Shown piece by piece: positions 15,285 to 24,292 of a stretch of 32,042 nucleotides of DNA. The notes under the pieces are model-generated. The model did not search any database, was not told the DNA's origin, and saw nothing but the letters and a program-made list of their open reading frames with translations. Each line of letters starts with the position of its first letter. Position 1 is the first letter of the stretch. The DNA is from Candidatus Solibacter sp. (GTDB lineage: Bacteria; Acidobacteriota; Terriglobia; Bryobacterales; Bryobacteraceae): positions 1 through 32,042 of the forward strand of contig JAOAPT010000009.1 in NCBI GenBank assembly GCA_025463045.1. Direction: 5' to 3'. The translations under genes were made by a program, and so were the position numbers.

Positions 15285-17954
15285 ATGCGCACCTTCGCGC
15301 AACGCGTCATCGCCTTCTTCCGTGCTCGACGGATGGAACGCGATCTCCATGCCGAGATCGCTTCCCACCTCGCCATGCAGGAGGCCGAATTCCGCGAGCG
15401 CGGCATGGACCCGGCCGCCGCCCACACTGCCGCCCTTCGTGAATTCGGAGGAGTCGCGCAGACCATGGAAGAGTACCGTGAACGCCGGGGACTTCCGCTG
15501 CTCGAGACCGCCGCCCGCGATGCCCGCTACGCGCTCCGCGGACTCCGCAACAACCCAGGCTTCACGGCCGCCGCCGTGCTCTCGCTCGCCCTCGGCATCG
15601 GCGCGAACACCGCCATCTTCTCTCTATTTCACGCGCTGATGCTGCGGCTGTTACCCGTCGCGCAACCGCAGGAACTCATCAGCCTTTACCGAACCGGCGG
15701 CTGGGGCAAAGGCTTCATCTCCTATCCCCTCTATCTCGAAATTGCCGCCCGCACCGACCTCTTCAATGGCGTGATCGCGCGCACCGGCGTCGGCAAGGCG
15801 CGCTTCACACCCCGCCCCGGTGCGCGCGGCGAATTCACGCAGTGCGAGTTCGTCTCCGGCAACTACTTCGCCGTGCTCGGCGTCGCGCCCACGCTCGGCC
15901 GCCTGTTCACGCCGGATGACGACCGCGTGCCCGGCGGCCACCCCGTCGCTATCATCAGCTACGATCTCTGGCGTAACCGCTATGCCGGCGAGCCCTCGAT
16001 CCTCGGCACAAAGATCCTCGTAGGCGAACAGCCCTTCACAATTATCGGTGTCGCCGCCGGCGGATTTCGCGGCGTCGAGGTGGAGCGGCACGCCGAAGTC
16101 TGGCTGCCCGCCAAGATGAGCGGCATGAATTTCTCGAGCCCCGGCAACTGGTGGCTTTGGGCGGTTGCGCGCCGGCGTCCCGACGTTTCCGCGCGGCAGG
16201 CTCAGGCCGCGATCGACGTCCTGATGCGACAGCACCTCAACACCGTCTACCCTTCGTCTTACAATGCGGCATTCCGCCGGCGCGCGCTGGAGCAGCGCCT
16301 CGAAGTGCGCGACGCCGGAATTGGGATTTCCATGTTGCGCGAAGAGTTCGGCCGCCCGCTGGCCGTCATGATGGCCGCCGTCGGACTGGTGCTGCTCGCT
16401 GCGTGCGTCAATGTCGCGAACCTGCTGCTGGCACGCGGCGCGGCCCGCCAAAAGGAAATCGCGTTGCGCCTCTCGCTGGGCGCCACCCGCGCCCGTCTCG
16501 TCGGGCAGGCGCTCGCGGAGAGCGTCATCCTGGTCACGGCGGGCGCCGGGTTCGGAGTCTGGTTAGCCGCACAGGGACAGCGCTTCATCATCCAATTTCT
16601 TCCCGGCAATTCCGGGAATCCGTTCGACGCTTCGCTCGACCAGCCAGTCCTGCTCTTCACGCTCGCGATCGCCGCGGCCGCGGTGCTCCTGTTTGGCGTG
16701 GGGCCCGCGCTGCGCTCCACCGCCATCGACCCAGCGGCCGCACTGCGCGCCGGACACGCGGGAGCATCCGGCAGCGGCACGCTACGACGCGCGCTCGTGA
16801 TCGCGCAGGTAGCCTTCAGCGTCGTGCTGGTCGCGCTCGCCGCCCTCTTCGGCCACAATCTTTTGGCGCTCCGCGGCGTCGACCTCGGCTTCCGCAACGA
16901 CAACGTCATCGCCTTCACGCTCGATTTCCCGCGTCATCCGAAGTCGGACGTGCACACGTCGATTCGCCAACTCGCCGTTCAACTGGAGACGCTCCCCGGA
17001 GTCTCGTCCGTCAGCTACGGATTCCCCGGCCCCTTCCTCATGGGAACCTCGAGCGCGACCATCCGCGTTCCCGCCTCTGAACGTACCGCCGCCGAACCCG
17101 CCGACGTCGACACCGCGCACATCGCCGCCCGCTACTTCGAGACCATCGGCACGCGCCTCGTAGCGGGCCGCGAGTTCGACCGCAAGGACATGAACAGCAC
17201 GCGCAAAATCGCCGTGGTCAACGAAGCTTTCGTTCGCGAATTCCTCCCCGGCGAGACGCATCCCGACGCCCGCACGCTGAGCTTTGACGACAGCCGCCCT
17301 GAAGGCGGTGAGCCCACCTACATAGTCGGCGTCGTCCGCGACATCCGCCACGCCGGCATTCAAAAGCCTGCTCGCCCCACCGTCTACCTCCCCGCCGCGC
17401 AGGACGCGAACGCCGGACTGTCGACCATGTTGCTGCGCACCCGAATTTCCCCCGCGTCCTTAATGCCGGCCCTCTATCGCGAGCTCAATCGCGTCGGATC
17501 TTCCATCGCCTTCGCCTCCATCGGCACGCTTCGCGAGCAGATCGACGACTCGATTTTCGAGCAGCGCATCCTCGCCGTGATCGGCGGCTTCTTCGGTACC
17601 CTGGCGCTCGTGCTCGCCGCCGTCGGGCTTTACGGCGTCGTGACCTACGGTACAGCGCGCCGCACTCCGGAAATCAGCATCCGTATCGCGCTCGGCGCGC
17701 CGCGCCCCCAGGTGCTCTGGATGATCCTCCGCGGTTCGCTGGGAATGGTCGCCGCGGGCCTCGTCGTCGGCCTGCCGATCGCTCTCGCTGCTGCCCGCGC
17801 CGTCGATTCCATACTCTTCGGAATTCGTCCCGCCGACCCGCTTACGTTCGCCTTTACAGCCGGCATCCTGGCCGTCATCGGGATTGCCGCCGCCTTCCCG
17901 CCTGCCTGGCGCGCCGCCCGCCTGGAACCCAGCCAGGTGCTACGACACGAGTAG
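15285..17954 (+). CDS. ADOP-family ABC transporter permease (MacB/FtsX type)
   Basis: The 889-residue membrane protein matches the acidobacterial duplicated orphan permease family (TIGR03434). Residues about 1-80 form the family-specific N-terminal region (RMERDLHAEIASHL, AALREFGG). A MacB-like periplasmic domain flanked by membrane helices follows (first helix near GFTAAAVLSLALGIGANTAIF). The first FtsX domain (about 355-480) contains LLLARGAARQKEIALRLSLG, and after a second periplasmic domain the last FtsX domain contains YGTARRTPEISIRIALG. The end reads AARLEPSQVLRHE, which is characteristic. No ATPase gene is adjacent, as usual for these orphans. The likely role is mechanotransmission or efflux with an ATPase encoded elsewhere; the substrate is unknown. 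Confidence 0.95.
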   Translation: MRTFAQRVIAFFRARRMERDLHAEIASHLAMQEAEFRERGMDPAAAHTAALREFGGVAQTMEEYRERRGLPLLETAARDARYALRGLRNNPGFTAAAVLSLALGIGANTAIFSLFHALMLRLLPVAQPQELISLYRTGGWGKGFISYPLYLEIAARTDLFNGVIARTGVGKARFTPRPGARGEFTQCEFVSGNYFAVLGVAPTLGRLFTPDDDRVPGGHPVAIISYDLWRNRYAGEPSILGTKILVGEQPFTIIGVAAGGFRGVEVERHAEVWLPAKMSGMNFSSPGNWWLWAVARRRPDVSARQAQAAIDVLMRQHLNTVYPSSYNAAFRRRALEQRLEVRDAGIGISMLREEFGRPLAVMMAAVGLVLLAACVNVANLLLARGAARQKEIALRLSLGATRARLVGQALAESVILVTAGAGFGVWLAAQGQRFIIQFLPGNSGNPFDASLDQPVLLFTLAIAAAAVLLFGVGPALRSTAIDPAAALRAGHAGASGSGTLRRALVIAQVAFSVVLVALAALFGHNLLALRGVDLGFRNDNVIAFTLDFPRHPKSDVHTSIRQLAVQLETLPGVSSVSYGFPGPFLMGTSSATIRVPASERTAAEPADVDTAHIAARYFETIGTRLVAGREFDRKDMNSTRKIAVVNEAFVREFLPGETHPDARTLSFDDSRPEGGEPTYIVGVVRDIRHAGIQKPARPTVYLPAAQDANAGLSTMLLRTRISPASLMPALYRELNRVGSSIAFASIGTLREQIDDSIFEQRILAVIGGFFGTLALVLAAVGLYGVVTYGTARRTPEISIRIALGAPRPQVLWMILRGSLGMVAAGLVVGLPIALAAARAVDSILFGIRPADPLTFAFTAGILAVIGIAAAFPPAWRAARLEPSQVLRHE

Positions 17955-17958
17955 CGGC

Positions 17959-17999
17959 TTGATTAGGGGTTCAAAACTCCGTAAAGTGGAGTTCTACCC
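17959..17999 (+). promoter_or_regulatory. Possible kinase promoter overlapping a hairpin
   Basis: TTGATT (17959-17964), 17 bases, then TAAAGT (17982-17987) is a moderate promoter match ahead of the kinase gene. The same stretch has an inverted repeat AACTCC (17975-17980) and GGAGTT (17988-17993), flanked by GGGT and ACCC. No T-run follows, so termination of the ADOP transcript here is unproven. Confidence 0.3.
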
Positions 18000-18031
18000 G
18001 TCTGTCTAAGAAGCGCCGGGCGGCACATGCG

Positions 18032-21028
18032 ATGATTTGCCCCCAATGCAGAACTCCGAACCCGGATGGCACGAAGCTCTGCGTGAAGTGTGCCACGCCC
18101 GTCGATTTGGACAACGTGACGCTTCCCCTGTTCTCCACTCCGCAGCCGGAAGACACCACCGGCATGGAGACGAAGGCGACGGCATGGTCCAGTCCGGCGT
18201 CCACGGGGATGTACGAAGCGGCCCCCGCTTCGGGGCTGCGTCCCGGGTCCATGCTCGGCGAGCGCTATGAAATCATCAAACTGCTTGGGGAAGGCGGCAT
18301 GGGAGCCGTGTACCGCGCGCACGATCGGGAGCTCGATCGCGTCGTCGCCCTCAAAGTCATCCGCCCCGAATTGGCGCGCAACGCGCAAGTCCTGCAGCGT
18401 TTCAAGCAGGAGTTGATTCTCGCGCGCCAGATCACCCACCGCAACATCATTCGGATCTTCGATCTGGGCAGCGCCGACGGCACGCGCTTCATCACGATGG
18501 AGTTTATCGAAGGTGAAGATCTTTCCGCGATTCTCGCCAAGCGCCGCAAACTCCCCGCCGACGAAGCGGCGCCGATCATGGCCCAGGTCATCCGCGGTCT
18601 GGAAGCCGCCCACGCCGAAGGCGTCGTCCACCGCGATCTCAAACCGCAGAACATCATGATCGATTCCGACGGCAAGGCCTCGGTCATGGATTTCGGCATC
18701 GCGCGCTCGATGGACACCACGAACATGACGCGCACCGGCGCACTGCTAGGTACGCCAACGTACATGTCGCCGGAGCAGGCGCAAGGCCACAAAGTCGATT
18801 CGCGCAGCGACCTCTACACGCTCGGCATCATCTTCTACGAACTCCTCACCGGCAATCCGCCCTTCGAAGCGGATCATCCGATGGCAACCCTGGTGCGCCG
18901 CATTCAGGAAAAGCCGGTACCCCCGATCCAGATCGAGCCGACGATTCCGAAGGCGATCAACGACATGGTGCTCAAGATGCTCGGCACCAAGCCCGAGGAG
19001 CGCTACCAGACGGCCGTTGAGATTCTCGCAGACCTCGACGCCTTCGAAGTACACCGCACCGGACGCACGATGCTCGGCGTCGTCGCCGCGCCCCCGGTCA
19101 AGAAAATCGGGTATCTGCCGTTCATCGCCGCCGGCATGGTGGTCGGTGTGATCATGGGTGCGTCGCTGCTCTACATGCGAAAGGGTGGTGTGCCTGCCGC
19201 GCCCGCGGTTACCAAGACCGTTCGCCTGCTCGTCTCCGATTTCCAGAACGCGACCAAGGACCCGGTCTTCGATGGCACGCTCGAACCCACATTTGCGCTC
19301 GCGCTCGGAGACGCAGCGTTCATCAACTCGTATTCCCGCGGCGACGCGCGTACGGTGGCTCGCCAGCTCCAGCCAGGCGCCACGCAGCTCGATGAAAAGC
19401 TCGCGCAACTCGTGGCCGCCCGGGAAGGCATCGATGTGGTGGTCTCCGGCGCCATCGAACCCGCCGGCAGCGGCTACACGATCCGCGCCCGCGCCCTGGA
19501 CACCGCCACCAGTAAAGTGCTGGTCGAAAAATCGGCCAACGCCAAGGGCAAGCAGGACGTGCTCGCCGCCGCCGGAAAACTCGCGGCACCGATTCGCAAG
19601 GCGCTCGGCGATACCACTCCCGAATCCGCTCAACTGCGCGCGGCGGAGACATACAGTTCCAGTTCGCTCGAAGCCGCCCAGGCGTACGCCAAGGGGCAGG
19701 AATTACAGTGGGATGCGAAATTCCGCGATGCCATCAGGCCCTTCGAACAGGCCATCGTATTCGATCCCGAAATGGGCCGCGCCTACGCCGGGCTCGCAGT
19801 AATGCACCGCAATCTCGGCGATCGCAACGAGGCGGAAAAGAATTTTCAGTTGGCCATCGCACGCACGGCCCGCATGACAGACCGCGAACAATACCGCACC
19901 CGCGGTGCATATTACCTGTTCATGCGCAACGATCAAAAGGCGCTCGACGAGTTCTCGACCCTCACCAAACAATTCCCCGCCGACGACGCCGGGCGCATCA
20001 ATCTCGCCACCGCACTGCTCTACACCCACAACTTCCCGCGCGCCATCGAGGAAGGCCGGCAGGCAGTCAAGCTCAATCCCAAGAAGCCGCTTTACCGCAA
20101 CAACGTCGCGCTCTACGAAATGTACTCGGGGCGCTTCGATGATGCCATCCGCGACGCGGGCGAGGCCATGAAGTTGAATCCGGCCTACACCCGCGCGTAC
20201 CTTGCGACGGCGCTCTCCCAATTCGCGTCCGGCAAGATCGTCGATGCCGCCGCCACATATCAGAAACTCGCCGGCATCGGCGCGCAAGGCGCATCGCTCT
20301 CCACCATCGGCTTGGCCGACATGGCGATCTACGAAGGCCGCGATGCGGAGGCTGCGGCCATCCTTGAAACCGCCATCGCCGCGGACCGGGCGGCCGATCC
20401 GAAATCCGCAGGCGATGGCAACAAGCTCGCCGCCCTGGCCACCGCACTCCGTGCGAATAAGGCCCAGGCTCTGGAGGCCGCCAATCGCGCACTCGCCGTC
20501 AGTAAGACCGAAGCTTTCTCTTACGCCGCCGCCCGTGTGCTGCTGGAGTTCGGGCAGGATGCCAAGGCGCTCGAAGTCGCCAAGGCCATGGGCGCCCGCC
20601 TCGAACCCGAACCACGCGCGTACGCAAAGCTCATCGAAGGCGAGGCCCTGCTCAATAAGGGCAAGGCTCAGGCTGCAATCGATCTGTTTCAGGAAGCGCA
20701 GAAGCTTGCCGACACGTGGATCGGCCGTCTCGTTCTCGGCCGCGCCTATCTCGAAGCCAACGCGTTTACCGAAGCCTCTTCGGAGTTCGGCTCCTGCGAG
20801 AAGCGCAAGGGCGAGGCCGCCAGCGTCTTCCTCGACGATATTCCCAGTCTCCGCTACTATCCCCAGGTCTACTACTATCGCGCCCGCACCGAGGAAGGGA
20901 TGAAGAGTCCCGCGGCCGGCGAGTCTTACAAGACTTTCCTCGCCATCAAAGCCAAGGCCAGCCCCACCGATCCGATGGTCGCAGACGCCCGCAAACGGGC
21001 AAAAGCTCTCGGAGTACCAGGACTGTAA
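18032..21028 (+). CDS. Zinc-ribbon, PknB-type Ser/Thr protein kinase with membrane helix and TPR sensor region
   Basis: The 998-residue protein opens with a zinc ribbon (Cys3, Cys6, Cys17, Cys20). The kinase domain (about 79-340) has the P-loop GEGGMGAVYRA, catalytic Lys108, HRDLKPQN with Asp202, DFG at 220-222, and GTPTYMSPEQ, so it should be active. A single membrane helix lies at about 361-383. Residues about 390-530 form an alpha/beta region resembling those that assess signal or peptide binding in this kinase class. From about 545 to the end there are many TPR-like helix pairs (for example LNPKKPLYRNNVALYEMYSGRFDDAI). The topology puts kinase in the cytoplasm and TPRs outside. Its target is unknown. 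It is monocistronic in appearance. Confidence 0.93.
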   Translation: MICPQCRTPNPDGTKLCVKCATPVDLDNVTLPLFSTPQPEDTTGMETKATAWSSPASTGMYEAAPASGLRPGSMLGERYEIIKLLGEGGMGAVYRAHDRELDRVVALKVIRPELARNAQVLQRFKQELILARQITHRNIIRIFDLGSADGTRFITMEFIEGEDLSAILAKRRKLPADEAAPIMAQVIRGLEAAHAEGVVHRDLKPQNIMIDSDGKASVMDFGIARSMDTTNMTRTGALLGTPTYMSPEQAQGHKVDSRSDLYTLGIIFYELLTGNPPFEADHPMATLVRRIQEKPVPPIQIEPTIPKAINDMVLKMLGTKPEERYQTAVEILADLDAFEVHRTGRTMLGVVAAPPVKKIGYLPFIAAGMVVGVIMGASLLYMRKGGVPAAPAVTKTVRLLVSDFQNATKDPVFDGTLEPTFALALGDAAFINSYSRGDARTVARQLQPGATQLDEKLAQLVAAREGIDVVVSGAIEPAGSGYTIRARALDTATSKVLVEKSANAKGKQDVLAAAGKLAAPIRKALGDTTPESAQLRAAETYSSSSLEAAQAYAKGQELQWDAKFRDAIRPFEQAIVFDPEMGRAYAGLAVMHRNLGDRNEAEKNFQLAIARTARMTDREQYRTRGAYYLFMRNDQKALDEFSTLTKQFPADDAGRINLATALLYTHNFPRAIEEGRQAVKLNPKKPLYRNNVALYEMYSGRFDDAIRDAGEAMKLNPAYTRAYLATALSQFASGKIVDAAATYQKLAGIGAQGASLSTIGLADMAIYEGRDAEAAAILETAIAADRAADPKSAGDGNKLAALATALRANKAQALEAANRALAVSKTEAFSYAAARVLLEFGQDAKALEVAKAMGARLEPEPRAYAKLIEGEALLNKGKAQAAIDLFQEAQKLADTWIGRLVLGRAYLEANAFTEASSEFGSCEKRKGEAASVFLDDIPSLRYYPQVYYYRARTEEGMKSPAAGESYKTFLAIKAKASPTDPMVADARKRAKALGVPGL

Positions 21029-21052
21029 CCTCAAATCGCCGAAATCATCGGA

Positions 21053-21061
21053 TGGTATAAT
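21053..21061 (+). promoter_or_regulatory. Extended -10 promoter (TGGTATAAT) of the PEP-CTERM gene
   Basis: A consensus TATAAT at 21056-21061 is preceded by TG one base upstream, the classic extended -10 form that needs no -35. It lies 41 bases before the ATG at 21103. Confidence 0.65.
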
Positions 21062-21102
21062 CGCAGAACACCAAAGGGGTTTGCACGAAGCCCTGTGTCG
21101 TT

Positions 21103-22032
21103 ATGTCAGCTCGGAGGATGATTTTCGGTTCGGCTTTTTCACTGGCGTTGCTTGCCTTCGCGCCACTCGTGTCTGCCAACCCGGTCCTCGATCCCGGCGG
21201 TCCGGGAGGCCTGACGCTTTTCAACGTCAGCAATCTGGCCAGCTTCAACGACGCGAACCCCACCGGACTCTACGAGGGGATCGCGATCACATCGAACACG
21301 CTTTACCTGTCACTGGGTGATCCAACCAGCCTCACGCAAAGCGTCTGGGCCTTGCCCCTCATTCGCAGCAATGGCCACATCGTCTCCGTCGAGAGCAGCG
21401 GCGCCATTTTATACAAATCGCTGCCGAACAACCTCGGCGACACTCTGGGCGGAGGTCTAGTCACGGTCAATGGCGGCATCCTGTACACCATGCTGCCCAC
21501 TTTCCTGGGGCAAGCCGTCGGCGCCCCGACGCTGACCGACCTCGGCATCGCGGCGAGTATCGGCGGCCTTCAATATGTACCTGGTTCCGGGAATAGTCAG
21601 CTCAAAGTCAGCAGCACGTCAGGGGATTGGTACACCGCAAACGTCAGCGGAACTCCGGGATCCTACACCGTTGGTTCCGTCTCCCAGCAGTCGCTCGGAG
21701 TGGCGGCCTATTCGTTCGACTACATTCCCGCCGACCTGACCTTCGCCACTGCCGGCATGATTCTGGGCGACGCCAGCTCGATCAGTTACTACCAGGTGGA
21801 TAATAGTGGCGCTCCCAAGCCAGGCACTCGCGTACAACTGGTCAACTACAACTTCGAGGCTGCCATCGGATACGGCGTGGCGCGCGATCCGTTCAGCGGC
21901 GACGTGCTGTTCACCACCGGCGACAACCAGATCTTCCGCCTCAGCGATACCTACGACGCTCCCGAGCCCTCGACCGTTCTGCTCGCACTAGGCGGTATCG
22001 CGCTACTCGCTACCCGCGCGCGCCGCCGGTAG
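21103..22032 (+). CDS. PEP-CTERM sorted secreted protein
   Basis: The 309-residue protein starts with a signal peptide (MSARRMIFGS then a hydrophobic core, SANP) and ends with a PEP-CTERM tail. The tail is PEPSTVLL, a hydrophobic helix, then the Arg-rich ATRARRR, the signal recognised by an exosortase. The body is Gly/Ser/Thr-rich with beta-strand character and probable propeller-like repeats; no enzyme motif was seen. The probable role is an exopolysaccharide- or surface-associated protein. No exosortase gene lies in the window. A second ATG at 21118 is possible, but GGAGG touches it directly, so I keep the first one. It is convergent with the BACON gene, five bases away. Confidence 0.85.
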   Translation: MSARRMIFGSAFSLALLAFAPLVSANPVLDPGGPGGLTLFNVSNLASFNDANPTGLYEGIAITSNTLYLSLGDPTSLTQSVWALPLIRSNGHIVSVESSGAILYKSLPNNLGDTLGGGLVTVNGGILYTMLPTFLGQAVGAPTLTDLGIAASIGGLQYVPGSGNSQLKVSSTSGDWYTANVSGTPGSYTVGSVSQQSLGVAAYSFDYIPADLTFATAGMILGDASSISYYQVDNSGAPKPGTRVQLVNYNFEAAIGYGVARDPFSGDVLFTTGDNQIFRLSDTYDAPEPSTVLLALGGIALLATRARRR

Positions 22033-22037
22033 TCGGG

Positions 22038-23606
22038 CTACTTCACTGCGACGGTCGCCGCACCCGTGCTCGAGAAATTTCCTATCTTGATGATGACTGG
22101 CAGCGCAATCGAGGATGGCACGCCGGCCGGTATTTCCACGTTGACTTGCGTCAGTCCCGCGACCGCGTCCGGCGCCGCCCCGGCGTACTTGACTACCGCG
22201 GGAACTCCGCCGACCGTCGCCGTCGGCGTCTGCGACAACAGCGGCGGTGGCGCGGCGGTCACCGACCCATCAGCAGCCGGCGGCGTGACCGCGCCCCCGC
22301 CCGTCATGTAAACTGCGATCACCGAGCCCTTCGCGGCCGGGTTGGCAGACGAGTTGATCGACAGATCCTGATTCAGAATCGCTCCCGGACCTGATCCGCT
22401 CGCGTCCAGTGTGAAAATCGCGGGGGACGCGGCTTGCACGTTAATCGTCGCGGTATTCGAAGCCGTCCCCTGATTGAGTACCTGGACTTTCGTACTACTC
22501 TTTCCCGCCACGGCGTACGGTACGACGGCGCTGACTTGCCCGGCGAGCGTGTAAATCATCGGCGCCGCCACGCCATCGAAGAGCACCTGGGTGCCCGCCA
22601 GCGAATTCATCACCACTCCCTTTTCCACCTGCAGCGTCGCGATCGAAGACGGCCCGAGATTGCTGCCGAAGATGGTGACGATCTCGCCTGGGCACACTCC
22701 ATCGGTCGAGTAGTTTGCCGCGTTGGCAATGCCGCTCAACACGACGGGCGGAGGAGGCGGCGGCTGTTGCGTAATCGTGTAGAGCAGCGCGCCGATGTGG
22801 ATGTTGCCGGTGCGCACGATGCTCTTGTTTTCCAAGAGGTGGTAGACCAGGCTGCCATTGCCGGCGCCCGAAGCGCCGTTGGTGATCTGGATCCAACTCA
22901 CATCGCTGAACGCGCTCCAAGCGCAGCCATCGCCCGTCGTGATCGTGATGCGGTAGTCTTTCGCGTCGGACGGCGCCGTTGCACTGGTCGCCGACAGCGT
23001 CAGGTTCGCCTGCGATCCATCTTGCGTGATCGCCACCACGGGCGGACTCGGCAGGCCCGTCGACACCGTGATCGATCCGCTTCTCCCTGAAACGCACTGG
23101 TTCGCATCGACCGAATAGGCGGCTGTCGCATTGCTCGACCCCTGCGATCCGCCTGTTAACTTGATCCACGTCGCGCCGGAAAAGGCCGACCACGCACAGT
23201 TAGCTGTCACCGCGAACGATCCGGTGCCGCCATCGATCGGGAAATTCTGATTTTTCGGATCGGCCGAAAACAGGCACGTCGCGCCGCTCTGCGTGATTGT
23301 GACATTCTGCAGCGAAACGCGGATGATGCCGCTGCGCGAGTTGGCGCTTGAATTCGAATCGACGGTGAAGCTCACTTTGCCCGGCACCGCGCCGCCGGTC
23401 TGGCCCGCCGTAATGTGAATCCAGTTGGCTTGGCTCGCGACCGAGAAGTTGCCGCAGTTACTACCCGTCGATTGCGTCACCGCGATCTCCCCGGTATAAC
23501 TGTCGGCGGGAATCGTGAAGCTGGTCGGGGTCACCACCATGGTGCAATCGCTTTGTGCGAACAGCGGGGTGGCGGCAAGGAAAGCGATAGCGGCGAAGAG
23601 CCTCAT
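22038..23606 (-). CDS. Secreted protein with three BACON domains and Solibacter C-terminal domain
   Basis: The 522-residue protein has a signal peptide (MRLFAAIAFL, cleaved near FAQS). Three BACON-like immunoglobulin folds follow (about 20-105, 108-195 and 198-285). Each has the typical C/W pattern (NWIHITAG, TWIKLTGG, SWIQITNG) and closing strands (VTITQSG, VAITQDG, YTITQQ). A QQPPPPPPVV linker leads to a TIGR03437 domain (about 297-522: GIANAANYSTDGVCPGEIVTIFGSNLGP, VYMTGGGAVTPP). BACON domains are thought to bind carbohydrate or mucin-like ligands in secreted bacterial proteins. The ATG at 23604-23606 is five bases after the pxpA stop, without a ribosome-binding site. A TAAAAT box seven bases before it suggests an independent leaderless transcript. 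Confidence 0.88.
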   Translation of the reverse strand: MRLFAAIAFLAATPLFAQSDCTMVVTPTSFTIPADSYTGEIAVTQSTGSNCGNFSVASQANWIHITAGQTGGAVPGKVSFTVDSNSSANSRSGIIRVSLQNVTITQSGATCLFSADPKNQNFPIDGGTGSFAVTANCAWSAFSGATWIKLTGGSQGSSNATAAYSVDANQCVSGRSGSITVSTGLPSPPVVAITQDGSQANLTLSATSATAPSDAKDYRITITTGDGCAWSAFSDVSWIQITNGASGAGNGSLVYHLLENKSIVRTGNIHIGALLYTITQQPPPPPPVVLSGIANAANYSTDGVCPGEIVTIFGSNLGPSSIATLQVEKGVVMNSLAGTQVLFDGVAAPMIYTLAGQVSAVVPYAVAGKSSTKVQVLNQGTASNTATINVQAASPAIFTLDASGSGPGAILNQDLSINSSANPAAKGSVIAVYMTGGGAVTPPAADGSVTAAPPPLLSQTPTATVGGVPAVVKYAGAAPDAVAGLTQVNVEIPAGVPSSIALPVIIKIGNFSSTGAATVAVK

Positions 23607-23611
23607 TTTCA

Positions 23612-24292
23612 CTATTTTAGCGCGTCGCGGCAGGCTTTCAGGATAGCCACCGATCCTGGTGTATCGCCATGCACGCATACCGTTTGCGCCTGGCCCTCGT
23701 TGGCGAACCGCAATGCTTGCGCCGCCGCTGCCGCCGGGTCGGTGATCAACGCGTCGGGAAATTTGCGCGAGCGTAGTGTTCCGTCCGGCTCGTAGCGACG
23801 ATCCGCGAACGCCTCGCCCCACACCCGCATCCCCATCTCGCGCCACACCTCGAGCATCGGAGACTCCGCCAGTCCGAAGATCGTCACCCTCGGATTCCAG
23901 CGCGCCACGCCTTCCGCGATCGCGCGCGCGACTTCCCTGTTCTTCACCGCGACGTTGTACAGCGCGCCGTGCGGCTTCACGTGGACGATCTCCCCGCCGA
24001 CGCGCTCGATCACCGCGTGCAGCCGTTCAATCTGGCGATGCACCGTGTCCGCAATGGCTTCGGCAGTCATCGCCATCTCTACCCGTCCGAAATTCTCGCG
24101 GTCCGGATACCCCGGGTGCGCGCCGATCCTGACGCCGCGCGCCAACGCCAGCCGCGCCGTCCGTTCCATCGTGCCCTCGTCCCCCGCGTGTCCGCCGCAT
24201 GCGATGTTGGCCGACGTGATGTACTCCATCAGCGCCGCTTCATGCGCCGCATCGTCCAACTCCCCCATGTCGCAGTTCAAATCGAGTTTCAT
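23612..24292 (-). CDS. pxpA: 5-oxoprolinase subunit A (LamB/YcsF family)
   Basis: PxpA works with PxpBC to hydrolyse 5-oxoproline (pyroglutamate) to glutamate using ATP. The 226-residue protein has the family signature: DLNCDMGE at the start, NIACGGHAGDEGTM, RIGAHPGYPDRENFGR, HVKPHGALYN, and VCVHGDTPGSV near the end. The ATG (24290-24292) overlaps the pxpC stop as ATGA, so translation is coupled. The length is slightly below the usual 245-250 residues but no motif is missing. The order B-C-A is compact and complete. Confidence 0.95.
   Translation of the reverse strand: MKLDLNCDMGELDDAAHEAALMEYITSANIACGGHAGDEGTMERTARLALARGVRIGAHPGYPDRENFGRVEMAMTAEAIADTVHRQIERLHAVIERVGGEIVHVKPHGALYNVAVKNREVARAIAEGVARWNPRVTIFGLAESPMLEVWREMGMRVWGEAFADRRYEPDGTLRSRKFPDALITDPAAAAAQALRFANEGQAQTVCVHGDTPGSVAILKACRDALK
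23614..23641 (-). promoter_or_regulatory. Possible promoter for the BACON gene inside the end of pxpA
   Basis: On the minus strand CTGAAA, 16 bases, then TAAAAT precede the BACON ATG by seven bases. The -10 overlaps the pxpA stop. It would give a leaderless mRNA, separating BACON expression from the oxoprolinase genes. Confidence 0.35.

Noticed and set aside
17975-17993. Rho-independent terminator after the ADOP gene
   Set aside because: The AACTCC/GGAGTT hairpin has no following T-run.
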